From: Streptosporangiaceae bacterium
Lineage (GTDB): Bacteria > Actinomycetota > Actinomycetes > Streptosporangiales > Streptosporangiaceae
Direction of reading: 5' to 3'
Assembly (NCBI GenBank): GCA_030040475.1
Contig: JASHTQ010000363.1
Location: 1 to 7,645 of the forward strand
DNA: 7,645 nt
Below are positions 1 through 5,552 of the stretch, in pieces; the stretch's first letter is position 1, and the number at the start of each line of letters is the position of its first letter. The translations under genes were made by a program, and so were the position numbers. The notes under the pieces were generated by a model. The model had not been told where the DNA came from. It saw only the letters and a program-made list of their open reading frames with translations, and did not search any database.

Positions 1-5
1 CGGGG

Positions 6-1034
6 TTACTCCTCGATCCCGATCGGGGTGCTGGCGGCCAGGGCGAGGTCGCGCATGGCCTTGCGGTAGGCGACGGCCACCGCGTCGAAGCGCAGGTGGA
101 GCTCGGCGGCCAGGTCGAACGGCACCCGCTCGGGGCGCTGTGATTCGACGACCACCTGGTCCTGGCCGAAGATCGTGTCCTCGAACTCGCGGATCACCTG
201 GTCCGGCTGGTCGAGGTTGTAGTTGCGGGCGATGACCACGTAGCCCGCGCAGCGGTCGGCGGCGATCGGCTGCGAGGCGAAGAAGTAGACCATGCCGCGC
301 TGGCCGCCCCAGCCGAGGCGGAGCACGATCGTGTAGGGCAGGTGCAGCTCGTAGCGGCTGCGGCGGTGCGGCGGGCCGGACTGCTCGTTGCCGAACACCG
401 GGAAGTCCTCGGTGTTCGGCGCCTCGGGGCGGACGATCTCGTACCGCAGCACGTGGCCGTCGGCGTGCACCCGGTGGCGCGGGACCACCGGCCGCTCCGG
501 GTCGCCGAGCAGCCCCGGGTGAACCCAGGGGAAGTGCCCGAAGTCGGTGAAGTTCTCCACCTGCCGGCCCGCGTCGCAGCGCCAGCGGTACGGCCCGGCC
601 GCGACCACCGCCCACTCGCCGTCTTCCAGCTCGGGGACCTCGGGCAGCGGCCAGCGGGGTTCCTCGAGCGCGGCCCAGATCAGCCCGTAGCGTTCCTGCG
701 CGCGGAACGACCGGACCCGGGCCTTGGCCGGGACCACCGCCGGATCCTCCTTCTGCGGGATCGCCACGCACCTGCCGTCCGCGCCGTACCGCCAGCCGTG
801 GTAGGCGCACACCAGCTCGTCGCCCTGGATCCAGCCAAGCGACAGCGCGGTGCCCCGGTGCACGCACAGATCCGACATCACCCGCGGCGCCCCGCCGGCC
901 CCGCGCCAGACCACCAGCGGCTCGCCGAGCAGGTCGGCGTGCGCCGGCCGGTCGCCGACCTCGGCGGCGAACGCGACCGGATGCCAGCACGCGCGCTGGG
1001 CGGCCAGGTCCGCGAACGCTCCCGGTGAACTCAT
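6..1034 (-). CDS. Rieske [2Fe-2S] non-haem iron oxygenase, alpha subunit (aromatic-ring oxygenase / VanA-like family)
   Basis: The protein has about 342 residues, counted from the ATG at 1034. An N-terminal Rieske domain carries C57-x-H59 and C76-x2-H79, the cysteine/histidine ligands of a [2Fe-2S] cluster. The C-terminal catalytic domain has N161-x2-D164-x2-H167-x4-H172, the bridging Asp and two His ligands of the mononuclear Fe(II); D292 is a plausible third ligand. Members of this family hydroxylate or O/N-demethylate aromatic or alicyclic substrates using O2 and electrons from a separate reductase. The length fits the VanA-type single-component oxygenases. I prefer the ATG at 1034 over the in-frame GTG at 1040 because a G-rich ribosome site (GGGGGTGG) ends a few bases before the ATG. 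No ferredoxin, reductase or beta subunit lies next to it in the window, so electron partner and substrate are unknown. It is transcribed away from the small protein at 1168. Family assignment is firm; the exact reaction is not. Confidence 0.93.
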   Translation of the reverse strand: MSSPGAFADLAAQRACWHPVAFAAEVGDRPAHADLLGEPLVVWRGAGGAPRVMSDLCVHRGTALSLGWIQGDELVCAYHGWRYGADGRCVAIPQKEDPAVVPAKARVRSFRAQERYGLIWAALEEPRWPLPEVPELEDGEWAVVAAGPYRWRCDAGRQVENFTDFGHFPWVHPGLLGDPERPVVPRHRVHADGHVLRYEIVRPEAPNTEDFPVFGNEQSGPPHRRSRYELHLPYTIVLRLGWGGQRGMVYFFASQPIAADRCAGYVVIARNYNLDQPDQVIREFEDTIFGQDQVVVESQRPERVPFDLAAELHLRFDAVAVAYRKAMRDLALAASTPIGIEE

Positions 1035-1154
1035 CGCCACCCCCGGACGGACGACGCCCCTTCCCGGCGAGGACCGGGCCTGACAGCATTGTGGGGCGGC
1101 AGGCCGGCGCCGGTCCAGCGCGGCCCGGGGCGAGCCGCGGGGCCGCCGCGCTGA

Positions 1155-1160
1155 TAGGTT
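1155..1160 (+). promoter_or_regulatory. Candidate -10 box (TAGGTT) for a leaderless transcript
   Basis: TAGGTT fits the actinobacterial TANNNT -10 consensus and is followed by exactly 7 nt before the GTG at 1168, the spacing expected if transcription starts on the first base of the codon. No convincing -35 box is seen 17-18 bp upstream. This is inference from sequence only. Confidence 0.45.
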
Positions 1161-1167
1161 CTGAGGC

Positions 1168-1554
1168 GTGCCCGATCTGCCCTGGACCGCCCGGGCTGAG
1201 ATGGAGCCCGCGACCGACTATCTGGTCATGGCCTCTCACCTGCCGCTCAATCGGATGACCGCCACCGTGCGCTTCTTCCGCGCGGTCTTTGCGGTGCGCA
1301 AGCAGCTGGCCACCGCGGACGGCCTGATCGGCTACACGCTGCGGGCCAGGCCGCTGGCCCGCGACTACTGGACCTTGTCGGTCTGGACGGACGACACCGC
1401 GCTGCGGCAGTTCATGCGCGCCGCCCCGCACGTGCAGGTGATGGCCGCGCTGCGCCCGGTGATGGGGCCGACGAAGTTCGTCACCTGGACGGCCACCGCG
1501 GCCGACGGCCGCCCGGACATGGCGGCCGCCCTCGAGCACCTGGCGGCCGGCTAG
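1168..1554 (+). CDS. Small DUF3291 / antibiotic-biosynthesis-monooxygenase-like protein
   Basis: The protein has 128 residues and no signal peptide or membrane segment. Its pattern is that of small ferredoxin-like alpha/beta-barrel proteins: a first strand (residues 17-25, YLVMASHLP), a helix (about 30-50), a strand with GLIGYTLRARPL (52-63), a strand YWTLSVWTD (67-75), a helix ending AAPH (H88), and a final strand KFVTWTAT (103-110). The 'lSvWtd...lrqFmr...pH' signature resembles DUF3291 and spheroidene/antibiotic monooxygenase-like families, most of whose members have no known reaction. The GTG at 1168 is chosen because a TAGGTT -10 box lies 7 nt before it; the alternative ATG at 1201 would remove 11 residues. 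It is divergent from the Rieske oxygenase, which may be coincidental. The fold is likely; the function is unknown. Confidence 0.8.
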   Translation: MPDLPWTARAEMEPATDYLVMASHLPLNRMTATVRFFRAVFAVRKQLATADGLIGYTLRARPLARDYWTLSVWTDDTALRQFMRAAPHVQVMAALRPVMGPTKFVTWTATAADGRPDMAAALEHLAAG

Positions 1555-1629
1555 CGTCCGCCGGGGACGGGGAGTTTCAGCGGCCGGATGGGCTCGGGCG
1601 GGGACCCCGCGCCGAGCCCCGGCGGTCAT

Positions 1630-1635
1630 TACGAT
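1630..1635 (+). promoter_or_regulatory. Candidate -10 box (TACGAT) for a leaderless transcript
   Basis: TACGAT matches TANNNT and lies 7 nt before the GTG at 1643, repeating the spacing seen at 1155/1168. It favours GTG 1643 over the ATG at 1634, which overlaps the box itself. No good -35 box is visible. Confidence 0.4.
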
Positions 1636-1642
1636 GGGGAAC

Positions 1643-1923
1643 GTGAGCAGCCGCCGCCAGCGTCCGGGACGATCATGGGCGGCCCGCGTGGGCACCGGCC
1701 TGGCCGCCTGCGGCGGGATATGCATCGTGGCCAGCATGCTGATCGCCTTCCTCGCCGCCGACCACTCGTCGTCGGACAGCTCGCCGAGCTCCCTGGTCGC
1801 GATCGCCCTCGGCAGCGTCGGCGTCGCGCTGGTCCTGCTCGGCTCCGCGCTGCTCGCCGTCCGCGGCGCCGGTCAGCTGTGGCGCTGGGTCCGGCGGAAC
1901 TCACCTCGCGGACACGGGCCTAG
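1643..1923 (+). CDS. Small two-helix membrane protein, probable frame slip near its 3' end
   Basis: No family is recognised. From the GTG at 1643 the frame encodes a basic N-terminus (SSRRQRPGRSWAARVG), a first hydrophobic helix (about 1694-1751, ACGGICIVASMLIAFLAA), a Ser/Asp-rich loop (HSSSDSSPSS), a second hydrophobic helix (about 1793-1862, LVAIALGSVGVALVLLGS) and a basic tail (RGAGQLWRWVRR). This predicts a two-pass inner-membrane protein of about 93 residues with both ends inside. The frame does not stop here: it runs on to 2320, 368 nt into tetR, but GC-rich third positions are lost after about 1900. The -1 frame from 1900 reads CTC ACC TCG CGG ACA CGG GCC TAG and stops at 1921-1923, just before the tetR operator. 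I therefore end the gene at 1923 and suspect a one-base deletion, a sequence error or, less likely, a programmed slip. If the sequence is exact, the product would be 225 residues with a meaningless tail. Confidence 0.5.
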
Positions 1924-1925
1924 CG

Positions 1926-1947
1926 AACGGAACAGTGCTGTATCGTT
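1926..1947. promoter_or_regulatory. TetR operator O1, over the tetR -10 box
   Basis: The left arm AACGGAACAG (1926-1935), a 2-nt centre TG and the right arm CTGTATCGTT (1938-1947) form a 22-bp dyad with two mismatches to the perfect partner arm CTGTTCCGTT. The same dyad recurs at 2565 and 2607. The right arm contains TATCGT (1941-1946), a TANNNT -10 box 6 nt before the tetR ATG, so binding here would block tetR transcription. The pattern is seen directly; identity of the binder is inferred from position. Confidence 0.75.
1941..1946 (+). promoter_or_regulatory. Candidate -10 box (TATCGT) of tetR
   Basis: TATCGT lies 6 nt before the ATG at 1953, implying a leaderless or nearly leaderless mRNA; there is no Shine-Dalgarno sequence in the interval TAGCTTATG. 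The -35 region (around 1918-1923) is poor. The box sits inside operator O1. Confidence 0.5.
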
Positions 1948-1952
1948 AGCTT

Positions 1953-2561
1953 ATGAGCCATGTGGAAACGCCGGAGGCGCGGGCCGGGGGACGACAGCGG
2001 GATCCGCGCATGGACGCGGCACTGGTCCAGGCCGTGCTCGACCTGGTGAGCTCCGGGGCGACGCTGTCGGGGCTGTCGCTTTCCGCCATCGCCGAGCGTG
2101 CCGGGGTGTCGCGCAACTCGCTGTACCGGCGGTGGAAGACCAAGGAGGCGCTGTACCTGGACGTGTTCGCGGCGGTCAACAGGCCGTTGCCGGAACTGGC
2201 CGGGCGCAGCGCGCGGCAGGACGTGACCGAACTGCTGGCCGTGCTGGCCGAACGGGTGGCCGACAGGCGGGCCAGCGTCCTGTTCCGCGCCCTCAACGCC
2301 GAGCTCGGGGCCTTCCCTGACCTGCACAGACGGTACTTTGCCGAGGTGGTCGCGCCGCGGCGTGAGGCGATGAACCGGGCGCTGCAGCGGGGCATCGCGG
2401 CCGGCGATATCCGGCCGGACATCGACGTCGACCTGGCCTCCGAGCTGCTTACCTCTCCCCTGCTCGCGCGCATGTCGCGCGGCGAGACCGGGGACCCGGA
2501 CCCGGTCAGGACCAGCCAGCGCATCGTGGCGCTGGTCTTCGCCGGCATCTCGCCCCGCTGA
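1953..2561 (+). CDS. TetR/AcrR-family transcriptional repressor of the adjacent exporter
   Basis: The protein has 202 residues, the usual length for the family. The N-terminal domain is a TetR helix-turn-helix: residues 41-68 read LSLSAIAERAGVSRNSLYRRW followed by KTKEAL, with the family's GVSrnslYrrW recognition helix and K64 after it. The rest is an all-helical ligand-binding and dimerisation domain, with the RRASVLFRALNAELGAFPDL stretch (105-124) and the 'alqRGiaaGdIRPDiDvdlas' stretch (143-163) typical of regulators of drug efflux pumps. It should act as a dimer on the 22-bp dyads at 1926, 2565 and 2607, repressing both itself and the exporter until a pump substrate or related small molecule binds. 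The ATG at 1953 is chosen because of the -10 box 6 nt upstream. The family call is firm; the inducer is unknown. Confidence 0.93.
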   Translation: MSHVETPEARAGGRQRDPRMDAALVQAVLDLVSSGATLSGLSLSAIAERAGVSRNSLYRRWKTKEALYLDVFAAVNRPLPELAGRSARQDVTELLAVLAERVADRRASVLFRALNAELGAFPDLHRRYFAEVVAPRREAMNRALQRGIAAGDIRPDIDVDLASELLTSPLLARMSRGETGDPDPVRTSQRIVALVFAGISPR

Positions 2562-2564
2562 TCT

Positions 2565-2586
2565 AACGGAACAGAACTGTTGCGTT
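2565..2586. promoter_or_regulatory. TetR operator O2, over the exporter -35 box
   Basis: The left arm AACGGAACAG (2565-2574), centre AA and right arm CTGTTGCGTT (2577-2586) form a dyad with one mismatch. It begins 4 nt after the tetR stop codon and covers the TTGCGT -35 box. Its start is 42 bp from that of O3, four DNA turns, so two dimers would bind the same face. Confidence 0.8.
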
Positions 2587-2608
2587 TCGCTTCCATCCGG
2601 CCTAATAT
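2580..2608 (+). promoter_or_regulatory. Sigma-70-type promoter of the DHA2 exporter
   Basis: A -35 box TTGCGT (2580-2585) is separated by exactly 17 nt from a -10 box TAATAT (2603-2608), the best match to a housekeeping promoter in the window. Transcription would start near 2615, inside O3, leaving a leader of about 70 nt that ends with a good ribosome site (GGAAGGGGA, 2672-2680) before the ATG at 2685. Both hexamers overlap operator dyads. Confidence 0.75.
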
Positions 2609-2628
2609 CGGAACAGAGCTGTTCCGTT
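2607..2628. promoter_or_regulatory. TetR operator O3, over the exporter -10 box and start site
   Basis: The left arm ATCGGAACAG (2607-2616), centre AG and right arm CTGTTCCGTT (2619-2628) are a near-perfect dyad: the inner 8 bp of each arm (CGGAACAG and CTGTTCCG) match exactly. It overlaps the end of the TAATAT box and the predicted start site, a classic repressing position. Confidence 0.82.
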
Positions 2629-2684
2629 TCGATTCGGGTGTCGCGCGAGCCGCGGTCAACGGGCTCCCGCCGGAAGGGGATTCG

Positions 2685-4253
2685 ATGTCGATCACCCCAG
2701 CATCATCGAGCGCCGCCGACGGCGCACCCGCGGGCGCCGGCCGGCTGGCCCGGCTGGCCCTGGCCACCGTCATGATCGGCGCCTTCATGTCGCTGCTCGA
2801 CACCACGATCGTGAACGTCGCGCTGCCGAGCATCGCCCGCGGGCTCGCGGCCAGCCACAGCGCGCTGGAATGGGTCGTCTCCGGGTACGCGCTGGCGTTC
2901 GGGCTGGCGCTCATCCCGGCCGGGCGGCTCGGCGACGCGATCGGCAGGCGGCCGGTCTACCTCGCGGGGCTGGCGGCGTTCCTGCTGGCCAGCCTCGGCG
3001 CCGGGCTGTCGCGGACGGCCGGCGAACTCGTCGCCGCGCGGATCGTGCAGGGCGTGGCGGCCGGGACCTACTACACCCAGATCAACGCCACGATCGTGGA
3101 CCTGTTCGCCGGGCGCGAGCGCGGCAAGGCGTTCGGCGTGCTGGCCGCCGTCATCGGGCTGTCCACGGCGGTGGGACCGCTGGCCGGCGGGCTGCTGATC
3201 TCGGCGGCCGGGCCGCACTCCGGCTGGCGGTGGATCTTCCTTGTCAACCTCGGGATCGGCGTGCTCGCGCTGCCCGCCGCGGCCAGGTACCTGCCCGCCC
3301 CCGTCCGCCACCCGCGGCAGCGCGCCGACGTCGCCGGGCTCGGCCTGCTCACGGCCGGGCTGGTGGCGATGCTGCTGCCGCTGATCGAGGGGCAGGCGTA
3401 CGGCTGGCCGCTGTGGACCTACGGCTGCCTGGCCGCCTCGGTGCTGCTGCTCGCCGCGATGTGGCGGTGGGAGAGCCGGATCGAGCGGGCGGGCCGCACG
3501 CCGCTGCTCTCGCCGCGGGTGGTCAGGCAGCCGGCCTTCGCCGCCGGCGCGGTGTTCGCGCTGGCCTACTTCGCGTCGTTCACCAGCATCTTCTTCAGCC
3601 TCGCCGTCACCTGGCAGGAGGGCTTCGGGCACGGCGCGCTGGCCAGCGGCCTGGTCGTCAGCCCGTTCGCCGCGGGCGCCATCCTCACCGCCCGCAAGAG
3701 CAGCGTCATCGCCCAGCGGCTCGGCCGGTGGACGCTCATCCTCGGCTGCGCCGCGGTCGCGGCCGGCCTGATCTGCCTGCTGCTGGTCTTCCACGTCAGC
3801 GCGGCGCCCAGCGGCTGGTACCTGGTCGGCCCGCTGCTGGTCACCGGGCTCGGCCACGGGATGATCGTCGCGCCCAACATCGACCAGGTGCTCAAGTCCG
3901 TGCCGCCGTCGGACAACGGGTCGGCAAGCGGCGTGCTCAACACGGCGCAGCGGGTCGGCAGCGCGTTCGGCATCGCGCTGGTCGGGACGGTGCTGTTCGG
4001 CACGCTGCACCCGGCCGGGCCTGGCGCGCACGCGCTCGCGGCGGCGTTCGGGCACAGCCTGCAGGACGCGCTTGCGGTCAACATCGGGCTGATCGCCGTC
4101 GCGCTGGCCCTGGCCGCGTTCGGGTCCCGCAAGGCTGCCCCGGTCCCCGGCCGGGACGCGGCGGTGCCCGCCGCCGCGCCGGCGACGACCTGCGTCGAGC
4201 CACCCGCATCCAGGCGGGCGCCTGAGCCGCGCACCACCGCCCGTTCGGGATAA
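2685..4253 (+). CDS. MFS drug:proton antiporter, DHA2 (EmrB/QacA) 14-helix family
   Basis: The protein has 522 residues, usual for 14-helix DHA2 exporters, which pump hydrophobic or cationic drugs out in exchange for protons. Seen in order: a short cytoplasmic N-terminus (1-20); helix 1 with motif D1 LDTTIVNVALP (39-49); helix 2 ending in motif A GRLGDAIGRRP (80-90); motif B RIVQGVAAG (119-127) in helix 4; motif C VGPLAGG (163-169) in helix 5; the DHA2-type WRWIFLVN (181-188); then further helices to about residue 480 and a Pro/Ala/Arg-rich cytoplasmic tail (481-522). ATG 2685 has the ribosome site GGAAGGGGA ending 4 nt before it; a longer frame from TTG 2580 would place the promoter and operators inside the gene, so I reject it. 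The last codons form the left arm of the 4226-4286 hairpin. It is repressed, by inference, by the upstream TetR protein. Substrate unknown. Confidence 0.94.
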   Translation: MSITPASSSAADGAPAGAGRLARLALATVMIGAFMSLLDTTIVNVALPSIARGLAASHSALEWVVSGYALAFGLALIPAGRLGDAIGRRPVYLAGLAAFLLASLGAGLSRTAGELVAARIVQGVAAGTYYTQINATIVDLFAGRERGKAFGVLAAVIGLSTAVGPLAGGLLISAAGPHSGWRWIFLVNLGIGVLALPAAARYLPAPVRHPRQRADVAGLGLLTAGLVAMLLPLIEGQAYGWPLWTYGCLAASVLLLAAMWRWESRIERAGRTPLLSPRVVRQPAFAAGAVFALAYFASFTSIFFSLAVTWQEGFGHGALASGLVVSPFAAGAILTARKSSVIAQRLGRWTLILGCAAVAAGLICLLLVFHVSAAPSGWYLVGPLLVTGLGHGMIVAPNIDQVLKSVPPSDNGSASGVLNTAQRVGSAFGIALVGTVLFGTLHPAGPGAHALAAAFGHSLQDALAVNIGLIAVALALAAFGSRKAAPVPGRDAAVPAAAPATTCVEPPASRRAPEPRTTARSG

Positions 4254-4286
4254 AAATCTTTGGCAGAACGGGCGGTGGTGCGCGGC
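4226..4286. terminator. Perfect 21-bp inverted repeat, likely bidirectional terminator
   Basis: The left arm at 4226-4246 and the right arm at 4266-4286 are exact reverse complements over 21 bp (GCCGCGCACC... against ...GGTGCGCGGC). The 19-nt AT-rich loop (4247-4265, GGGATAAAAATCTTTGGCA) contains the exporter's TAA stop at 4251-4253, so the left arm is coding. Lying between converging genes, it probably ends transcription from both sides. No U-tract follows the stem on either strand, unlike a classic intrinsic terminator. Confidence 0.75.
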
Positions 4287-4290
4287 CGGC

Positions 4291-4332
4291 GAAACGCGCC
4301 CCAGCCGGGTGCGGGCTGCTCGCGGGCGTTTC
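4291..4332. terminator. Second, weaker hairpin; possible terminator of the lacI transcript
   Basis: Outer arms GAAACGC (4291-4297) and GCGTTTC (4326-4332) enclose an inner stem CAGCC (4302-4306) with GGCTG (4314-4318). It lies 73 nt past the lacI stop on the minus strand. The rest of the gap up to 4404 shows only a short CGCTCG repetition (about 4353-4368). The arms are short, so chance is possible in DNA this GC-rich. Confidence 0.35.
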
Positions 4333-4404
4333 ACCACGCGACGCCGGCCATCCCGTTCGCGCTCGCGCTCGCGGTGAGATCTCGTTCTCGGTTTGCGTCG
4401 GGCC

Positions 4405-5496
4405 TCACGCGGACTTGCGCCTGACCAGCCGGCAGGGCAGTGCTACCTGCTGTGCTACTTGGGCGCCGTTGGCGTGGCCGAGGGCCAGCTGCATCGCCTG
4501 CTTGCCCATCTCGTAGTGCGGCAGCGCGATCGTCGTCAGGGCCGGGCGGACCTCGGCCGCGATCAGCAGCTGGTTGTCGAAGCCGACGACCGCCACGTCC
4601 TGCGGGATCCGCCGCCCGGTCTCCTTGAGGTAGTCGTACGCGCCCATCGCCATCCGGTCGGTGCCGCAGAACAGCAGGCTCAGGTCGGGGTGGCGGCGGA
4701 ACAGGACGCGCGCGGCCCGGTAGCCGTCGGACGCGTTCGCGCCGTACAGCAGGCTTCCGTACCGCAGCGCCCTGGCCCGCCCGGTGTGGACCACGTAGCT
4801 GTCGTCGTCCGGCAGGCCCGCCTCGCCCATGGCCGCGCGGTATCCGCGCAGCCGGCCCTCCCCCGCCACGTCGCCTTCGGCCAGGTTGATGAACCCGACC
4901 GGGGCGCGGCGGATGGCAAGCAGCGTCTGCGCGGCCAGCCGGGCGCCGCCGTCCTCGTCCGGCACGAACGCCGACAGGCTCCGGGCCGGGTCGAAGCAGT
5001 TGACCAGGACCGGATCGGCGTCCGCGAGTTCGCTGGGCAGGTCCACCTGCTGGTGGCCGACCGGCGCGTAGATGATCCTGCGGACCCGGCGCTCGGCGAA
5101 CCTGGTCACCGCCTCGCGGACGAGCCGCGGGTCGTGGCCGGTCTCGACGATCATCAGCAGGTATCCCTGCCGCCAGGCGGCGTCCTGGGCGCCGTGGATC
5201 ATCTCCCCCGCGAACGGGCTCAGCACGATGCCGTCGGTGATGAACCCGATGGCCGACTTGGCCTGGCTGCGCAGCTCGGTCGCCGCCTGGTTGCGGACGT
5301 AGCCGAGCTGCCGCGCGACGGCCCGGACGTGTTCCTGGGTGCGGGGACCGATGTTCGGCGGATGGGCGACGCGCAGCACCAGCGAGGCGGTGGTGACCGA
5401 GACGCCGGCCTGTTTGGCGACGTCGGACAGCGTCGGCGGGCGATCGTGATCCTGCCCGTCGCCCTGCCCGTCGCGGCCTGCATCGTGTTCGGTCAT
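4405..5496 (-). CDS. LacI-family transcriptional regulator of the beta-fructoside operon
   Basis: The protein has 363 residues. A charged 20-residue leader is followed by a LacI helix-turn-helix at 22-41 (TLSDVAKQAGVSVTTASLVL) and the hinge region (51-77, PRTQEHVRAVARQLGYVRNQ and onward). Next is a periplasmic-binding-protein-like effector domain: IGFITDGIVLSPF (83-95), LLFCGTDRMAMGAYDYL (274-290), the signature DVAVVGFDN (300-308), LTTIALPHYEMGKQA (320-334) and the C-terminal LPCRLVRRKSA. The family represses sugar-use genes until a sugar binds. Where LacI has TVSRVL the recognition helix has TASLVL, giving Leu39 at the usual Arg. Its position downstream of a GH32 enzyme and a sugar permease on the same strand suggests it senses sucrose, fructose or a fructo-oligosaccharide. 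The ATG at 5496 has no clear ribosome site; a weak -10 (CACAAT, 5509-5504) lies 7 nt upstream, and a palindrome just beyond it suggests self-regulation. Confidence 0.93.
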   Translation of the reverse strand: MTEHDAGRDGQGDGQDHDRPPTLSDVAKQAGVSVTTASLVLRVAHPPNIGPRTQEHVRAVARQLGYVRNQAATELRSQAKSAIGFITDGIVLSPFAGEMIHGAQDAAWRQGYLLMIVETGHDPRLVREAVTRFAERRVRRIIYAPVGHQQVDLPSELADADPVLVNCFDPARSLSAFVPDEDGGARLAAQTLLAIRRAPVGFINLAEGDVAGEGRLRGYRAAMGEAGLPDDDSYVVHTGRARALRYGSLLYGANASDGYRAARVLFRRHPDLSLLFCGTDRMAMGAYDYLKETGRRIPQDVAVVGFDNQLLIAAEVRPALTTIALPHYEMGKQAMQLALGHANGAQVAQQVALPCRLVRRKSA

Positions 5497-5511
5497 GTCG
5501 CTGATTGTGCC

Positions 5512-5527
5512 AGTGTAACGTTACTCT
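5512..5527. promoter_or_regulatory. Candidate LacI-family operator, GTAACGTTAC palindrome
   Basis: A perfect 10-bp palindrome GTAACGTTAC (5515-5524) with a central CG, as in most LacI-family operators, extends to a 16-bp dyad AGTGTAACGTTACTCT with one mismatched pair. It sits 16-31 bp upstream of the lacI start, between the GH32 stop and lacI. On the minus strand it also overlaps a TACACT -10-like hexamer (5517-5512). Self-control of lacI is the likely role; the main operon promoter lies outside the window. Confidence 0.65.
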
Positions 5528-5552
5528 AGGCGACAGCGGATGACCTCGCTGG

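Noticed and set aside
1071..1116. Dyad GGACCGG (1071-1077) / CCGGTCC (1110-1116) in the divergent promoter region
   Set aside because: Arms are only 7 bp, widely spaced and purely G/C-rich; in this composition it is not distinguishable from chance, and no second copy was seen.
2580..2684. Longer exporter start from TTG at 2580, adding 35 residues
   Set aside because: The extension would be encoded by the promoter and operators O2/O3, and the ATG at 2685 has a strong ribosome site and the expected N-terminus length.
1946..2914. Minus-strand open frame of 322 codons covering tetR and the exporter start
   Set aside because: Ser/Arg/Ala-rich shadow of tetR that crosses the operators; no family features.
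2703..4337. Long open frame on the minus strand opposite the exporter, and another in a second forward frame (2870-4225)
   Set aside because: Both are Arg/Pro/Gly/Gln-rich low-complexity translations typical of off-frames in GC-rich DNA, with no domain pattern.
4393..5529. Plus-strand open frame opposite lacI (and 5994-7085 opposite GH32)
   Set aside because: Mirror translations of well-supported minus-strand genes; composition dominated by Arg, Val, Gln and Pro with no motifs.
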